A stretch of DNA of 64,000 nt from Clostridium puniceum (GTDB lineage Bacteria > Bacillota > Clostridia > Clostridiales > Clostridiaceae). Location of the stretch: contig NZ_LZZM01000148.1 in NCBI RefSeq assembly GCF_002006345.1, forward strand, positions 1-64,000, written 5' to 3'. The position numbers and the translations under genes were made by a program. The notes under the pieces were generated by a model that was not told where the DNA came from, made no database searches, and saw nothing but the letters and a program-made list of their open reading frames with translations. Positions 8,461 through 16,157 of this stretch are shown here, piece after piece; within the stretch, counting starts at the first letter, position 1; each line of letters opens with the position of its first letter.

Positions 8461-9447
8461 ATGAAAATAGTAATTACAGACTATAAAGATGTGCTAGAAA
8501 GAAATCTTGAATATGAAAAAAATATTCTATCAGAGGGACTTAAGGATGTTGAGATTGTTATATATGAATATAATAGTGACCAAAATGAATTTTTAGAAGT
8601 TATTAAGGATGGTGATGCAATACTTACAGCATTTCTAGATATTAATAAAACAGTCATTAATAGATGTAAGAATTTGAAATGTATATCTATTAATGCAGTA
8701 GGATATGATTGTGTAGATTTAGAAGAAGCAGCTAAAAAGAATATTGCAGTTTGTCATATGGGGGAATACTGCACCCAAGAAGTTGCTGAACACACTATGT
8801 CACTAATTTTATCTCTAAGTAGAGGAATTAAGCATTATATAAATGATATAGATAAAAAAGGAATATGGAAATATCAATCAATCAATAACCTTCAAAGAAT
8901 AGAAGGGCAAACTCTTGGAATATTTGGTTTTGGGAAAATAGGAAAAGCTGTTGCAAAGAGAGCACTTGCCTTTGGAATGCAAGTTGTTGCTGTAGATCCT
9001 TATGTAAAAACTGAGGAGGCTAAAGCTCTTAATGTAAGGTTAGTTGATTCTGAATATGTATGGAAAAATGCAGATATTGTTTCTAATCATATGAATCAAA
9101 ATAGTACTAACAATAACTTCTTTACAATTAATGAATTTAACAAAATGAAGAAATCCCCTATTTTTATAAATACAGGTCGTGGAAGTAGTTTTAATGAGAA
9201 GGACTTACTTATAGCACTTGAAAAAAATTTAATTAGGGGAGCAGGTTTAGATGTGCTAGCCGAGGAAAATCCTAATTTAGAAAAAAATAAATTAGTAGGA
9301 AGAGAGAATGTCATTATAACACCTCATGCAGCCTTTTATTCAGAAACATCCATGAGAGAATTGCAAAGAATATCATGTGAAAATATAGTATATTATTTGA
9401 AGGGTGAGAAAGAAAAGGTTAATAGAATTATTAGATTAAATAGTTAA
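8461..9447 (+). CDS. D-isomer-specific 2-hydroxyacid dehydrogenase
   Basis: A 328-residue NAD-dependent dehydrogenase. The start is ATG 8461 after the extended site AGGTGGTGG; the upstream GTG/TTG codons lie inside that site. It shows SINAVGYDCVDLEEAAKK, the Rossmann fingerprint LGIFGFGKIGKAVAKRA (about 155-171), the catalytic Arg in NTGRGSSFNEKDL, the Glu in LDVLAEENP and the catalytic His in ITPHAAFYSE. It resembles the CtBP/D-lactate/phosphoglycerate dehydrogenase superfamily. It lies 23 bp after the HisC-like gene, so they are probably co-transcribed. A reductive sink (2-oxoacid to 2-hydroxyacid, reoxidising NADH) is a reasonable inference for a fermenter. Confidence 0.87.
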   Translation: MKIVITDYKDVLERNLEYEKNILSEGLKDVEIVIYEYNSDQNEFLEVIKDGDAILTAFLDINKTVINRCKNLKCISINAVGYDCVDLEEAAKKNIAVCHMGEYCTQEVAEHTMSLILSLSRGIKHYINDIDKKGIWKYQSINNLQRIEGQTLGIFGFGKIGKAVAKRALAFGMQVVAVDPYVKTEEAKALNVRLVDSEYVWKNADIVSNHMNQNSTNNNFFTINEFNKMKKSPIFINTGRGSSFNEKDLLIALEKNLIRGAGLDVLAEENPNLEKNKLVGRENVIITPHAAFYSETSMRELQRISCENIVYYLKGEKEKVNRIIRLNS

Positions 9448-9570
9448 TTAAATTTATCGTAGGAGTGTCGTAAAATGATTAAAGCTTAATCAGAAGCGAT
9501 GCTCTGTTTTAGTTTTAATTAGGAAATTTCAAAATAACAGAGCTTAAAAAAGCAATTATATCAGCAATCA

Positions 9571-9610
9571 GAAAAGTAGACAGTTTTTTACACAAAATTA
9601 TCTACTTTTC
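9571..9610. terminator. Stem-loop between convergent genes
   Basis: GAAAAGTAGA (9571-9580) and TCTACTTTTC (9601-9610) form a perfect 10-bp stem between the end of the dehydrogenase gene and the end of the minus-strand MocR gene. The U-run after it is weak on both strands, so termination is plausible but not certain. Confidence 0.5.
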
Positions 9611-9634
9611 CTACTTTACAAAGATATAAACAAG

Positions 9635-11062
9635 TTAACTGATAAACCATGCTTCCTTAAGCAGGCGTATACCTTCAAAAATATCATTTTCAGACATCCC
9701 GCCAAAACCAAGTAGAACCATATTATTAGGATATTTATCTTTTCTTATCCAAAATGTAGATACAGGATAAACCTTAATACCACGATTTTTAGCTTTTGTT
9801 ATTAGTTCTTTTTCAGTTAATCCATCTTTTAATTCTAATAAAATATGTATACCTGCATTTTTAGCATGAATAATAACCTTGTCACCCATGAATTCTTGAA
9901 TTGCATGAATTAGGGTATCATGTTTCCTTTTATTTATAAGAGATATTTTACGTAAATGTCTATCAAAGTGGCCTAAATGCATAAATTGGTGAATAATTTT
10001 TTGTAGTATTATGGGGGTTGATACTTGATACGTTTTAAAACGCTCATTATATTTATCAAGCCATACTTTCGGTAATACCATATAACTTAAGCGCAAACTA
10101 GGAGATAAAGCTTTTGAAAATGTACCTATATATATTACAGAGCCATTGGAATCAATACTTTGGATTGATGGAATTGGTTTTGAATTATATCTTAATTCAC
10201 TATCATAATCATCTTCAATAATAATTCCATTGTTTCTCATGCCCCAATCTAGAAGTTTTAATCTTTTTGCAATAGGCATCACATCTCCCATTGGAAATTG
10301 ATGTGAAGGTGTTATATATACTATTTTTGCTAAACTATTTTCTAATTCATCAAGATTTATTCCATCTTCTTGTAAGTTGATTGGGATAACATTATATCCG
10401 TTATTAATAAAAATATCCTTTGCGCCAATATACCCGGGGTCTTCTAAGGCTATTTTATCAAAATCTCTTCTAAATAGCTGGCAGAGTAAGCTGAGGGAGT
10501 GGTCACTGCCAGAAGAGATAATGATTTGCTCAGGACTACAAGATACACCTCTTGATTTTCTTAAATAATTCATAATTTCTATTTGTAATTCAAGTTCACC
10601 TTTACTTGCACTATATGATATCATATCTTCAGCGCTTATGGTTGATAAACATTTATTTGATATTCTTTTCCACGTACGTAAAGGAAAATCTGGGGCACTA
10701 AGTTTCCCATATTCAAAATTATACTTATAATAAGTGTTATGAGTAGTATCTATATAATCTAAATGGAGAGGGAAATTTTTACATGTTTTAATATCTTCTT
10801 TTTTCAGTTTTGATATTATGGAATTATCCAATTTTAGGACAATAAAGCCACTACGGGCTTTTCTTGAAGCATATCCTTCAGAAGAAAGTTGCATATAAGC
10901 ACTTTCAACAGTATTTCTACTTACATTTAATATGGTTGAGAGTTTTCTTGTTGAAGGAAGTTTTTTACCTTTTGGAATTTCTCCTGAAATTATTTGTTTT
11001 TTTAATTGATCGTAGATTTGTAAATATAAAGGATGTTTTGAATCAGTATTTAAAATAATCAT
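9635..11062 (-). CDS. MocR/PdxR-type regulator (GntR HTH fused to aminotransferase domain)
   Basis: A 475-residue protein. Residues 1-75 form a GntR winged helix (PLYLQIYDQLKKQIISGEIPKGKKLPSTRKL, SRNTVESAYMQL; quoted in parts). After a linker, residues 110-470 form a fold-type I aminotransferase-like domain with IIISSGSDHSL, YITPSHQFPMG, IIEDDYDSELRY and the PLP lysine in GTFSKALSPSLRLSY (about residue 317). MocR proteins use PLP, or PLP plus an amino acid, as effector, and often control vitamin B6 or GABA genes. The divergent neighbour is a PNPOx-fold protein, which supports a PLP/B6-related role. The start ATG follows AAGGAG at a rather long spacing. Confidence 0.9.
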   Translation of the reverse strand: MIILNTDSKHPLYLQIYDQLKKQIISGEIPKGKKLPSTRKLSTILNVSRNTVESAYMQLSSEGYASRKARSGFIVLKLDNSIISKLKKEDIKTCKNFPLHLDYIDTTHNTYYKYNFEYGKLSAPDFPLRTWKRISNKCLSTISAEDMISYSASKGELELQIEIMNYLRKSRGVSCSPEQIIISSGSDHSLSLLCQLFRRDFDKIALEDPGYIGAKDIFINNGYNVIPINLQEDGINLDELENSLAKIVYITPSHQFPMGDVMPIAKRLKLLDWGMRNNGIIIEDDYDSELRYNSKPIPSIQSIDSNGSVIYIGTFSKALSPSLRLSYMVLPKVWLDKYNERFKTYQVSTPIILQKIIHQFMHLGHFDRHLRKISLINKRKHDTLIHAIQEFMGDKVIIHAKNAGIHILLELKDGLTEKELITKAKNRGIKVYPVSTFWIRKDKYPNNMVLLGFGGMSENDIFEGIRLLKEAWFIS

Positions 11063-11106
11063 TTTAATAACAATCTCCTTATAAACTGTATCCTAAAAAA
11101 TCATAT

Positions 11107-11134
11107 AAAGTGGCACTTTTTATGATTACACTTT
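11107..11134. promoter_or_regulatory. Candidate MocR operator in the divergent promoter region
   Basis: AAAGTGGCACTTT (11107-11119) is a perfect palindrome. Its right half CACTTT recurs directly at 11129-11134, giving direct repeats with a 15-bp period, a geometry described for MocR regulators. TATAAT-like sequence (11139-11144) follows, so binding here would overlap the promoter of the divergent flavoprotein gene. Confidence 0.45.
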
Positions 11135-11236
11135 GATTGTATAATTACATTAATGAAAAGTCAATTTACAATAAATAAAGCCTTTTCAAAGATATGTACA
11201 TAAATAAATTAATAAAATTTCAGAGGAGGAATATAA

Positions 11237-11608
11237 ATGATAAACGAGAAATTACTTGAAGTTATTTCACATGAAGGGGTAGTAGCCATTGTATCTTCCA
11301 GTAATAATGAAGCTCATGTGGTTAATACTTGGAACTCATATCTTAATGTTACTGAAGATGGTAGATTATTACTACCAGCAGCAGGAATGAGAAAAACTCA
11401 AAAAAATATAGAAGTAAATAATAAAGTTAAGGTCACTTTAGGTAGCAAAGAAGTTATGGGACATCAATATATGGGAGCAGGATTCTTAATTGAAGGAACA
11501 GCTAAATTTGTTGAATCAGGTTCTGAATTTGATATGATGAAAAATAAATTCCCATTTTTAAGTAGAGTGTTAGAAATAACAATTACATCTGCAAAGCAAA
11601 CAATATAG
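11237..11608 (+). CDS. Pyridoxamine 5'-phosphate oxidase-like FMN-binding protein
   Basis: A 123-residue small split-barrel protein: EGVVAIVSSSNNEAHVVNTWNSY at the N-terminus, LLLPAAGMRKTQKN, and KVTLGSKEVMG in the FMN-phosphate region. It lacks the long C-terminus of true PNPOx (about 210 aa), so it belongs to the single-domain pyridox_oxidase-like group that binds FMN or F420/heme-like cofactors. The start follows GAGGAGG. It is divergent from a MocR regulator and probably its target. Confidence 0.8.
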   Translation: MINEKLLEVISHEGVVAIVSSSNNEAHVVNTWNSYLNVTEDGRLLLPAAGMRKTQKNIEVNNKVKVTLGSKEVMGHQYMGAGFLIEGTAKFVESGSEFDMMKNKFPFLSRVLEITITSAKQTI

Positions 11609-11647
11609 AGAGAATATTTTATACAATATTAATAAAAATTGGAGTGA

Positions 11648-11690
11648 CCTAGCATGTACTTTATAGAAGATGCATGCTAGGCTACTTTTA
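11648..11690 (+). terminator. Intrinsic terminator after the PNPOx-like gene
   Basis: CCTAGCATG (11648-11656) pairs perfectly with CATGCTAGG (11673-11681), followed by CTACTTTTAATT. The remainder of 11609-11983 is AT-rich and shows no gene. Confidence 0.6.
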
Positions 11691-11983
11691 ATTATAAATA
11701 AACATGTATCTAGATTTGATTGATTTTGTTCACAAAAATATTTATTTTAGAATATCTTAGAAATATACAATCTATAACAAGCCTATTAATAAAACTATTG
11801 TGAATTTATAATAAAGATAATTAAGATGCTAATGTGATTTAGGAGAACATATATCAACTTATAAACTTTATGTTGAAAAGATATTTTAATGATATATGTA
11901 TGTATAAGAATTATAAATGGCCAAATCAACGTTAGTAAACATTATTTTATATTAAATTTATATGCAAATAGGAGTTGAACTAA

Positions 11984-12343
11984 ATGGGTAAATATGAAAA
12001 GTGCACTAAATGTTCATGTGAGTTATGTGATACTATCAAGGCTGAACCAGTGGATATAGAAAAACATGGTGCAAAATTGTTAACTGTACGAATTAAAATA
12101 AACAATGTATGTCCAGACAAAAAAGTAGCGGTTGCATCCATTATATATGATGAATGTAATAGAATACTTGCGTTTAAGGGTTTTATTACAATGGCATATA
12201 GAAAAAATGAAAATTGTGAGGATTCATGCGGAACTATTGAACGTAAATTAGTGTTTGTAATTCCTGATGACAATGAATTTGACCCTTGTAAATTAAGAGC
12301 TTGTACTATAAGCAATTATATATATCCATGTGAGTCAAAATAG
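11984..12343 (+). CDS. Cys-rich small protein of unknown function
   Basis: A 119-residue protein starting MGKYEKCTKCSCELCDTI. Four Cys lie within the first 16 residues (CxxCxCxxC), and six more follow at NNVCP, DECNR, NENCEDSC, DPCKLRAC and YPCESK. There is no signal peptide or membrane helix. The central part predicts beta strands (LLTVRIKINNVC, KKVAVASIIYD, KLVFVIPDD). I do not recognise a named family. Cys-rich beta proteins of this size are common among clostridial spore surface and metal-binding proteins, but that is only a suggestion. An AGGAGTTGA site lies upstream. It appears monocistronic. Confidence 0.7.
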   Translation: MGKYEKCTKCSCELCDTIKAEPVDIEKHGAKLLTVRIKINNVCPDKKVAVASIIYDECNRILAFKGFITMAYRKNENCEDSCGTIERKLVFVIPDDNEFDPCKLRACTISNYIYPCESK

Positions 12344-12532
12344 ATAGGTAACAGAAGAAGTTCTTGCAGGGTAGGTAATTGAAAATGCCTACTCTTCAAG
12401 TGCGTTTATTTTAATAAAAGTTATTTTTAATTTCTATCTTTGTTATTAATCAAGTTTATGAGAACACTCAACTTAGCAAAGTAATTGAATAGTATATAAA
12501 GTAGAGATAACTATAATTAAAGGAGTATATTA

Positions 12533-13795
12533 ATGAAAGTGATAATTATAGGTGGGGGATGGGCAGGGTGTGCTGCCGCACTGGAAGTAGCAAAGCTAGG
12601 AGTGGAAGTTGAGCTATATGAAAGAACAGATTTATTACTTGGAGTGGGTAATGTTGGTGGGATAATGAGAAATAATGGAAGATTCACTGCAGCAGAAGAA
12701 TTAATAAACCTTGGTGCTGGTGATTTTATTAAAATTATGGATTCTATATCTATTCATAGGAATATAGATTTTCCAGGGCATAAACATGCTTGGTTATGTG
12801 ATGTAGGAAGGGCTGAACCAATTATTAGAAGACATTTGCTTAAGTCAGGAGTAAAGCTCTTTTTTAAGAGTAGAATAATAGATGTGGAAATGGAAAAAAA
12901 TAAAGTGAAAGCAGTTATACTACCCAATAAAGAAGCTATAATAGGGGATGTTTTCATAGAAACGACAGGGTCTACAGGGTCAATGCCTAACTGCGTAAAA
13001 TATGGCAACGGATGTGTAATGTGTACATTAAGATGTCCTAGCTTTGGTGGGAGAGTAAGTATAAGTGAAAAAGCAGGCGTAAATGATTTAATTGGAGAAA
13101 GAGCAAATGGTATGAAAGGTGCAATGAGTGGTTCTTGTGAGTTTTCCAAAGAGTTTTTATCAAGGGATATAGTTTATGCTTTAGAGAAAGATGGTGTTGT
13201 GGTTATTAAAATTCCGAAAGAAGATATACATTTAGAGAAATTAGAGCAAAAGGTATGTCAGCAATATGCAACTTTAGAGTTTGGAGAAAATATTATACTA
13301 TTAGATACTGGACATGTAAAGCTTATGACTTCTCATTATCCAATAGATAAATTAAGAAAAATTAAAGGCTTAGAAGATGTAGTATATTTAGATCCGTTAG
13401 CGGGAGGGAATGGTAACTCGATTAGATATTTATCATCGGCTCCTAGGAGCAATTCAATGCAAGTAGATAAAATAGAGAATTTATTTTGTGGTGGTGAAAA
13501 ATCTGGATTTTTTGTGGGACATACTGAAGCTATGACGACTGGAACTTTAGCAGGATATAATGCAGTACAATATTTAAAAAAGAGACCTTTGTTAGAATTA
13601 TCAAGAAAGCTTGTTACAGGAGATATCATTGCGTATGCAAATGATAAGGTTAAAGAAGGGAAGCTAAGTGAAAGATACACATTCTCCGGTGCAGATTACT
13701 TTGAGAGAATGAAGACTTTAGGATTGTATACTACTGATAAAGATGAAATAAAGTCAACAGTAGAAAATTTAAATCTTACAAATGTTTTTTCTTAA
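12533..13795 (+). CDS. FAD-dependent oxidoreductase (GidA/TrmFO-like superfamily)
   Basis: A 420-residue flavoprotein. The N-terminal dinucleotide-binding motif is VIIIGGGWAGCAAALEVAKLG, ending with the acidic ribose-binding residue in VELYERTD. GDVFIETTGSTGSMPNC precedes a Cys cluster CVMCTLRCP (about residues 162-170). The C-terminal FAD motif LFCGGEKSGFFVGHTEAMTTG and TLAGYNAVQYL resembles GidA/TrmFO (AGQ...EGYVEAAASG). The Cys cluster could be redox-active or bind a metal. Substrate unknown. A strong AAAGGAG start site is present; it is monocistronic and ends in a clear terminator. Confidence 0.78.
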   Translation: MKVIIIGGGWAGCAAALEVAKLGVEVELYERTDLLLGVGNVGGIMRNNGRFTAAEELINLGAGDFIKIMDSISIHRNIDFPGHKHAWLCDVGRAEPIIRRHLLKSGVKLFFKSRIIDVEMEKNKVKAVILPNKEAIIGDVFIETTGSTGSMPNCVKYGNGCVMCTLRCPSFGGRVSISEKAGVNDLIGERANGMKGAMSGSCEFSKEFLSRDIVYALEKDGVVVIKIPKEDIHLEKLEQKVCQQYATLEFGENIILLDTGHVKLMTSHYPIDKLRKIKGLEDVVYLDPLAGGNGNSIRYLSSAPRSNSMQVDKIENLFCGGEKSGFFVGHTEAMTTGTLAGYNAVQYLKKRPLLELSRKLVTGDIIAYANDKVKEGKLSERYTFSGADYFERMKTLGLYTTDKDEIKSTVENLNLTNVFS

Positions 13796-13796
13796 A

Positions 13797-13840
13797 TTAA
13801 AGTTGAGGTTTTCTTGAATTTAGAAAGCCTCAGTTTAATT
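13797..13840. terminator. Bidirectional terminator
   Basis: TGAGGTTTTC (13804-13813) pairs with GAAAGCCTCA (13823-13832), with one G-U. The stem is extended by flanking ATTAAA/TTTAAT and so has T-runs in both directions. It separates the FAD oxidoreductase gene from the convergent AraC gene. Confidence 0.75.
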
Positions 13841-13853
13841 ATATTAATGAAAT

Positions 13854-14726
13854 TTATTTAAGGTGTTGTATGCGAAACTTTTTTGGCGTTATGCCTGTTT
13901 TTTTCTTAAAGGTGCGTATTAAGTGGCTACAATCTGAAAAGCCAGTTTCTTGACTTATGTAGTTAAGGTCAAAGTTTGTAAATAGGAGTAAATCTTTAAC
14001 TTTACTTAATCTTATAAATTCAATATAGTCCTTGCAGGATTGACCATATAGTTCATGAAAGTTTTTTGCAAAGTATGAATAACTCATGTGGCATTTTTCA
14101 GCAAGGGCTTCTACCTTTAAGGATTCGTGTGAATGTTCATCAATATATTGTAAGATAGTGTGCAATGAATCTGTATCATAAGGAATTAAAGCAATGTTAT
14201 TTGTATCAAATCCATTTTGCCTCCATATTCTAAGAATTTCAATCAATAAGGATGAGATTAAAGCTTGAAGCTGAATATCATAACCATAATCTTTAGTTAT
14301 TATTTCTTCAATACAGCTATTAAATAAATTATCTAATGAAAAATGTTTAAAGTTTGTTGAGGTAAGGTAAATAGGTGCACAGGAATCATCTATTGAATAT
14401 TTGAAAATTGCACTAAGTTTTGGTGTATAGCTACTATTTATATGAAGATTATTTATATCAAATTTAAGTACATCATATTTTAATGGTTCAGGAGATGATG
14501 TAAAAATTGAATGTATTGCTTGAGGATGGAATAAAATTAAATCTCCGGATTCTAATACATATTCTTTATTATTACAATTTATTATTGCAGTTCCTTCAAG
14601 CATTAAAATAATTTCCATATAATAATGCCAATGGGCTTTGATTGGGAAACCATCGCGATTTGTATCGCATAAAAAGGCTTCGTAAGGTGAAGTTAAAACG
14701 TTTATTTCTTCAAATAAATAATTCAT
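13854..14726 (-). CDS. AraC family transcriptional regulator
   Basis: A 290-residue regulator beginning MNYLFEEINVL. The start is the ATG at 14726, preceded by GGAGG; an upstream in-frame TTG at 14741 lies before that site. Residues 20-90 form an AraC-type cupin ligand-binding domain (AHWHYYMEIILMLEG, LESGDLILFHPQAIHSI). Residues 190-290 hold two helix-turn-helix units (LKVEALAEKCHMSYSYFAKNF and LNYISQETGFSDCSHLIRTF) ending with the family signature KKTGITPKKFR. The gene is divergent from the glycosidase/ABC/esterase genes, so it probably responds to a sugar and controls them. Confidence 0.9.
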   Translation of the reverse strand: MNYLFEEINVLTSPYEAFLCDTNRDGFPIKAHWHYYMEIILMLEGTAIINCNNKEYVLESGDLILFHPQAIHSIFTSSPEPLKYDVLKFDINNLHINSSYTPKLSAIFKYSIDDSCAPIYLTSTNFKHFSLDNLFNSCIEEIITKDYGYDIQLQALISSLLIEILRIWRQNGFDTNNIALIPYDTDSLHTILQYIDEHSHESLKVEALAEKCHMSYSYFAKNFHELYGQSCKDYIEFIRLSKVKDLLLFTNFDLNYISQETGFSDCSHLIRTFKKKTGITPKKFRIQHLK

Positions 14727-14890
14727 AATAGGCCTCCGCAAAATAGATTTATTCTATTTTTAAACAATTGTATTATATCAGATGAAAAATAAAATTGATA
14801 TAGTTAATTAAGTTAGCAGTTAAGAGCTAACAGTTAAGGAGGAAAGACCAAAGGAAAGTTCATGTTTCCCAATATAAAAGATCTAAAAAG

Positions 14891-15006
14891 GAAGTTCTGC
14901 TAAATTAATATAAAAGTCACTAGGTGAAAGCTCAAAAACCAAAATGTAAAATTTTGATTCTCACCTTTGGTACATTTACTTTTCTTGCAGAATTTCTAAA
15001 ATTTAA
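14891..15006. other. Structured 116-nt inverted-repeat element
   Basis: The outer arms GAAGTTCTGC (14891-14900) and GCAGAATTTC (14997-15006) pair, with one G-U. Nested inside are AGGTGA (14922-14927) with TCACCT (14961-14966), and CCAAAAT with ATTTTG around a short loop (14939-14956). The element fills the region between the divergent AraC and glycosidase genes and encodes no protein. It could be a MITE-like insertion or a structured leader. Confidence 0.5.
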
Positions 15007-15107
15007 ATCAGGAATTATGTGTATATGCTGCAAAACGATTTGTTTATAGACTTTGAAGTGTATAGATTATGTGGATTTCTATTTGCAGGATATATAGCTA
15101 AATAAAA

Positions 15108-16064
15108 ATGAAAGGAATGTTTTTTTTGAATTTTATTAAAGGTTTTACATTTGCACCTTTTGCTAAAAAAGGTAGTTATACAAAAAAAGAAGCTTATAAA
15201 AGTTTGGACAATTTAAAGGAAAGAGTTGGAGTTAATTTTGTTATATTTGTACCTAATGGTTTGCAGGATACTCCACAATCAGAAGAGATTTGTTATACTT
15301 CTAACTCAACTGTATCAGATAAAGAATTGGAAGAGATAATAGCTTATGCTAAAAAAATAGGTCTTAGAGTAGCACTTAAGCCAACTGCAAATTGTAAAAA
15401 TGGAACGTGGAGAGCTCATATTAATTTTTTTGATGAAGATGTTCATTGTGAACCAAAGTGGAGCAAGTGGTTTGAGTCGTATACTAATTTTCAATTACAT
15501 TATGCAAGTATTGCTGAAAGAACAGGCTGCGAAATGTTTATTGCAGGGTGCGAAATGGTTATGTCAGAGCATAGAGAAAAAGAATGGCGTAAGCTAATTT
15601 CAGATATTAGAGAGGTATATCATGGGCTGGTATCTTATAATACAGATAAATATCAAGAGCATAATGTGAAATGGTGGGACTGCATCGATGTTATTTCTTC
15701 AAGCGGATATTATCCTCTTTCTGATTGGGAGACGGAATTAGATCGTATTGAAGAAGTTGTTCATAAATTTAATAAGCCATTTTTCTTTGCAGAAGCTGGC
15801 TGCATGTCTACGAAAGGTTCTTCAGCAGTTCCTAATGACTGGAGTGTTGAAGGCAGGGTTGATTTAAATGAGCAGGCAGAGTGGTATAAGACTATGTTTG
15901 AAGCTTCACTTAAGCACAAATGGGTATATGGATTTGCAATGTGGGATTGGTCATGTAAGCAGTATTCATTAAATAGTGCTGAAAGTAATAAAGGCTATGA
16001 AGTATATGGAAAACCAGCAGAAAAAGTTATAAAGAAGTATTATGATATGGTGACGGAAGGTTAA
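15108..16064 (+). CDS. Glycoside hydrolase, GH113-like (beta-mannanase fold)
   Basis: A 318-residue (beta/alpha)8-type protein without signal peptide, hence cytoplasmic. Two candidate catalytic glutamates sit at the ends of strands: E149 in MFIAGCEMV and E229 in PFFFAEAGC. The spacing of 80 residues agrees with GH113 beta-mannanases, where they are acid/base and nucleophile. WRAHINFFDEDVH and YGFAMWDWSCKQYS supply aromatic subsites. The start codon is ambiguous (ATG 15108, ATG 15117 or TTG 15126); AAAGGA at 15110 would favour TTG 15126. It is first in a cluster with an ABC exporter and an esterase, so the likely substrate is an acetylated manno-oligosaccharide. Family fairly sure, substrate inferred. 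Confidence 0.75.
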   Translation: MKGMFFLNFIKGFTFAPFAKKGSYTKKEAYKSLDNLKERVGVNFVIFVPNGLQDTPQSEEICYTSNSTVSDKELEEIIAYAKKIGLRVALKPTANCKNGTWRAHINFFDEDVHCEPKWSKWFESYTNFQLHYASIAERTGCEMFIAGCEMVMSEHREKEWRKLISDIREVYHGLVSYNTDKYQEHNVKWWDCIDVISSSGYYPLSDWETELDRIEEVVHKFNKPFFFAEAGCMSTKGSSAVPNDWSVEGRVDLNEQAEWYKTMFEASLKHKWVYGFAMWDWSCKQYSLNSAESNKGYEVYGKPAEKVIKKYYDMVTEG

Positions 16065-16157
16065 CTAAGAGAAAAAATGTGATCTGGTATCTAATAAAGA
16101 AATATGATGAGCTGTATAAAAGTCATAATTAATAAAAATAGATGTGGTGGTGAAAAA

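Noticed and set aside
11980..12315. Minus-strand 111-codon frame opposite the Cys-rich gene
   Set aside because: It mirrors the plus-strand gene codon by codon and lacks a ribosome site, whereas the plus-strand frame has one and a protein-like Cys pattern.
12754..13149. Minus-strand 131-codon frame within the FAD oxidoreductase gene
   Set aside because: A shadow of a gene with clear flavin-binding motifs.
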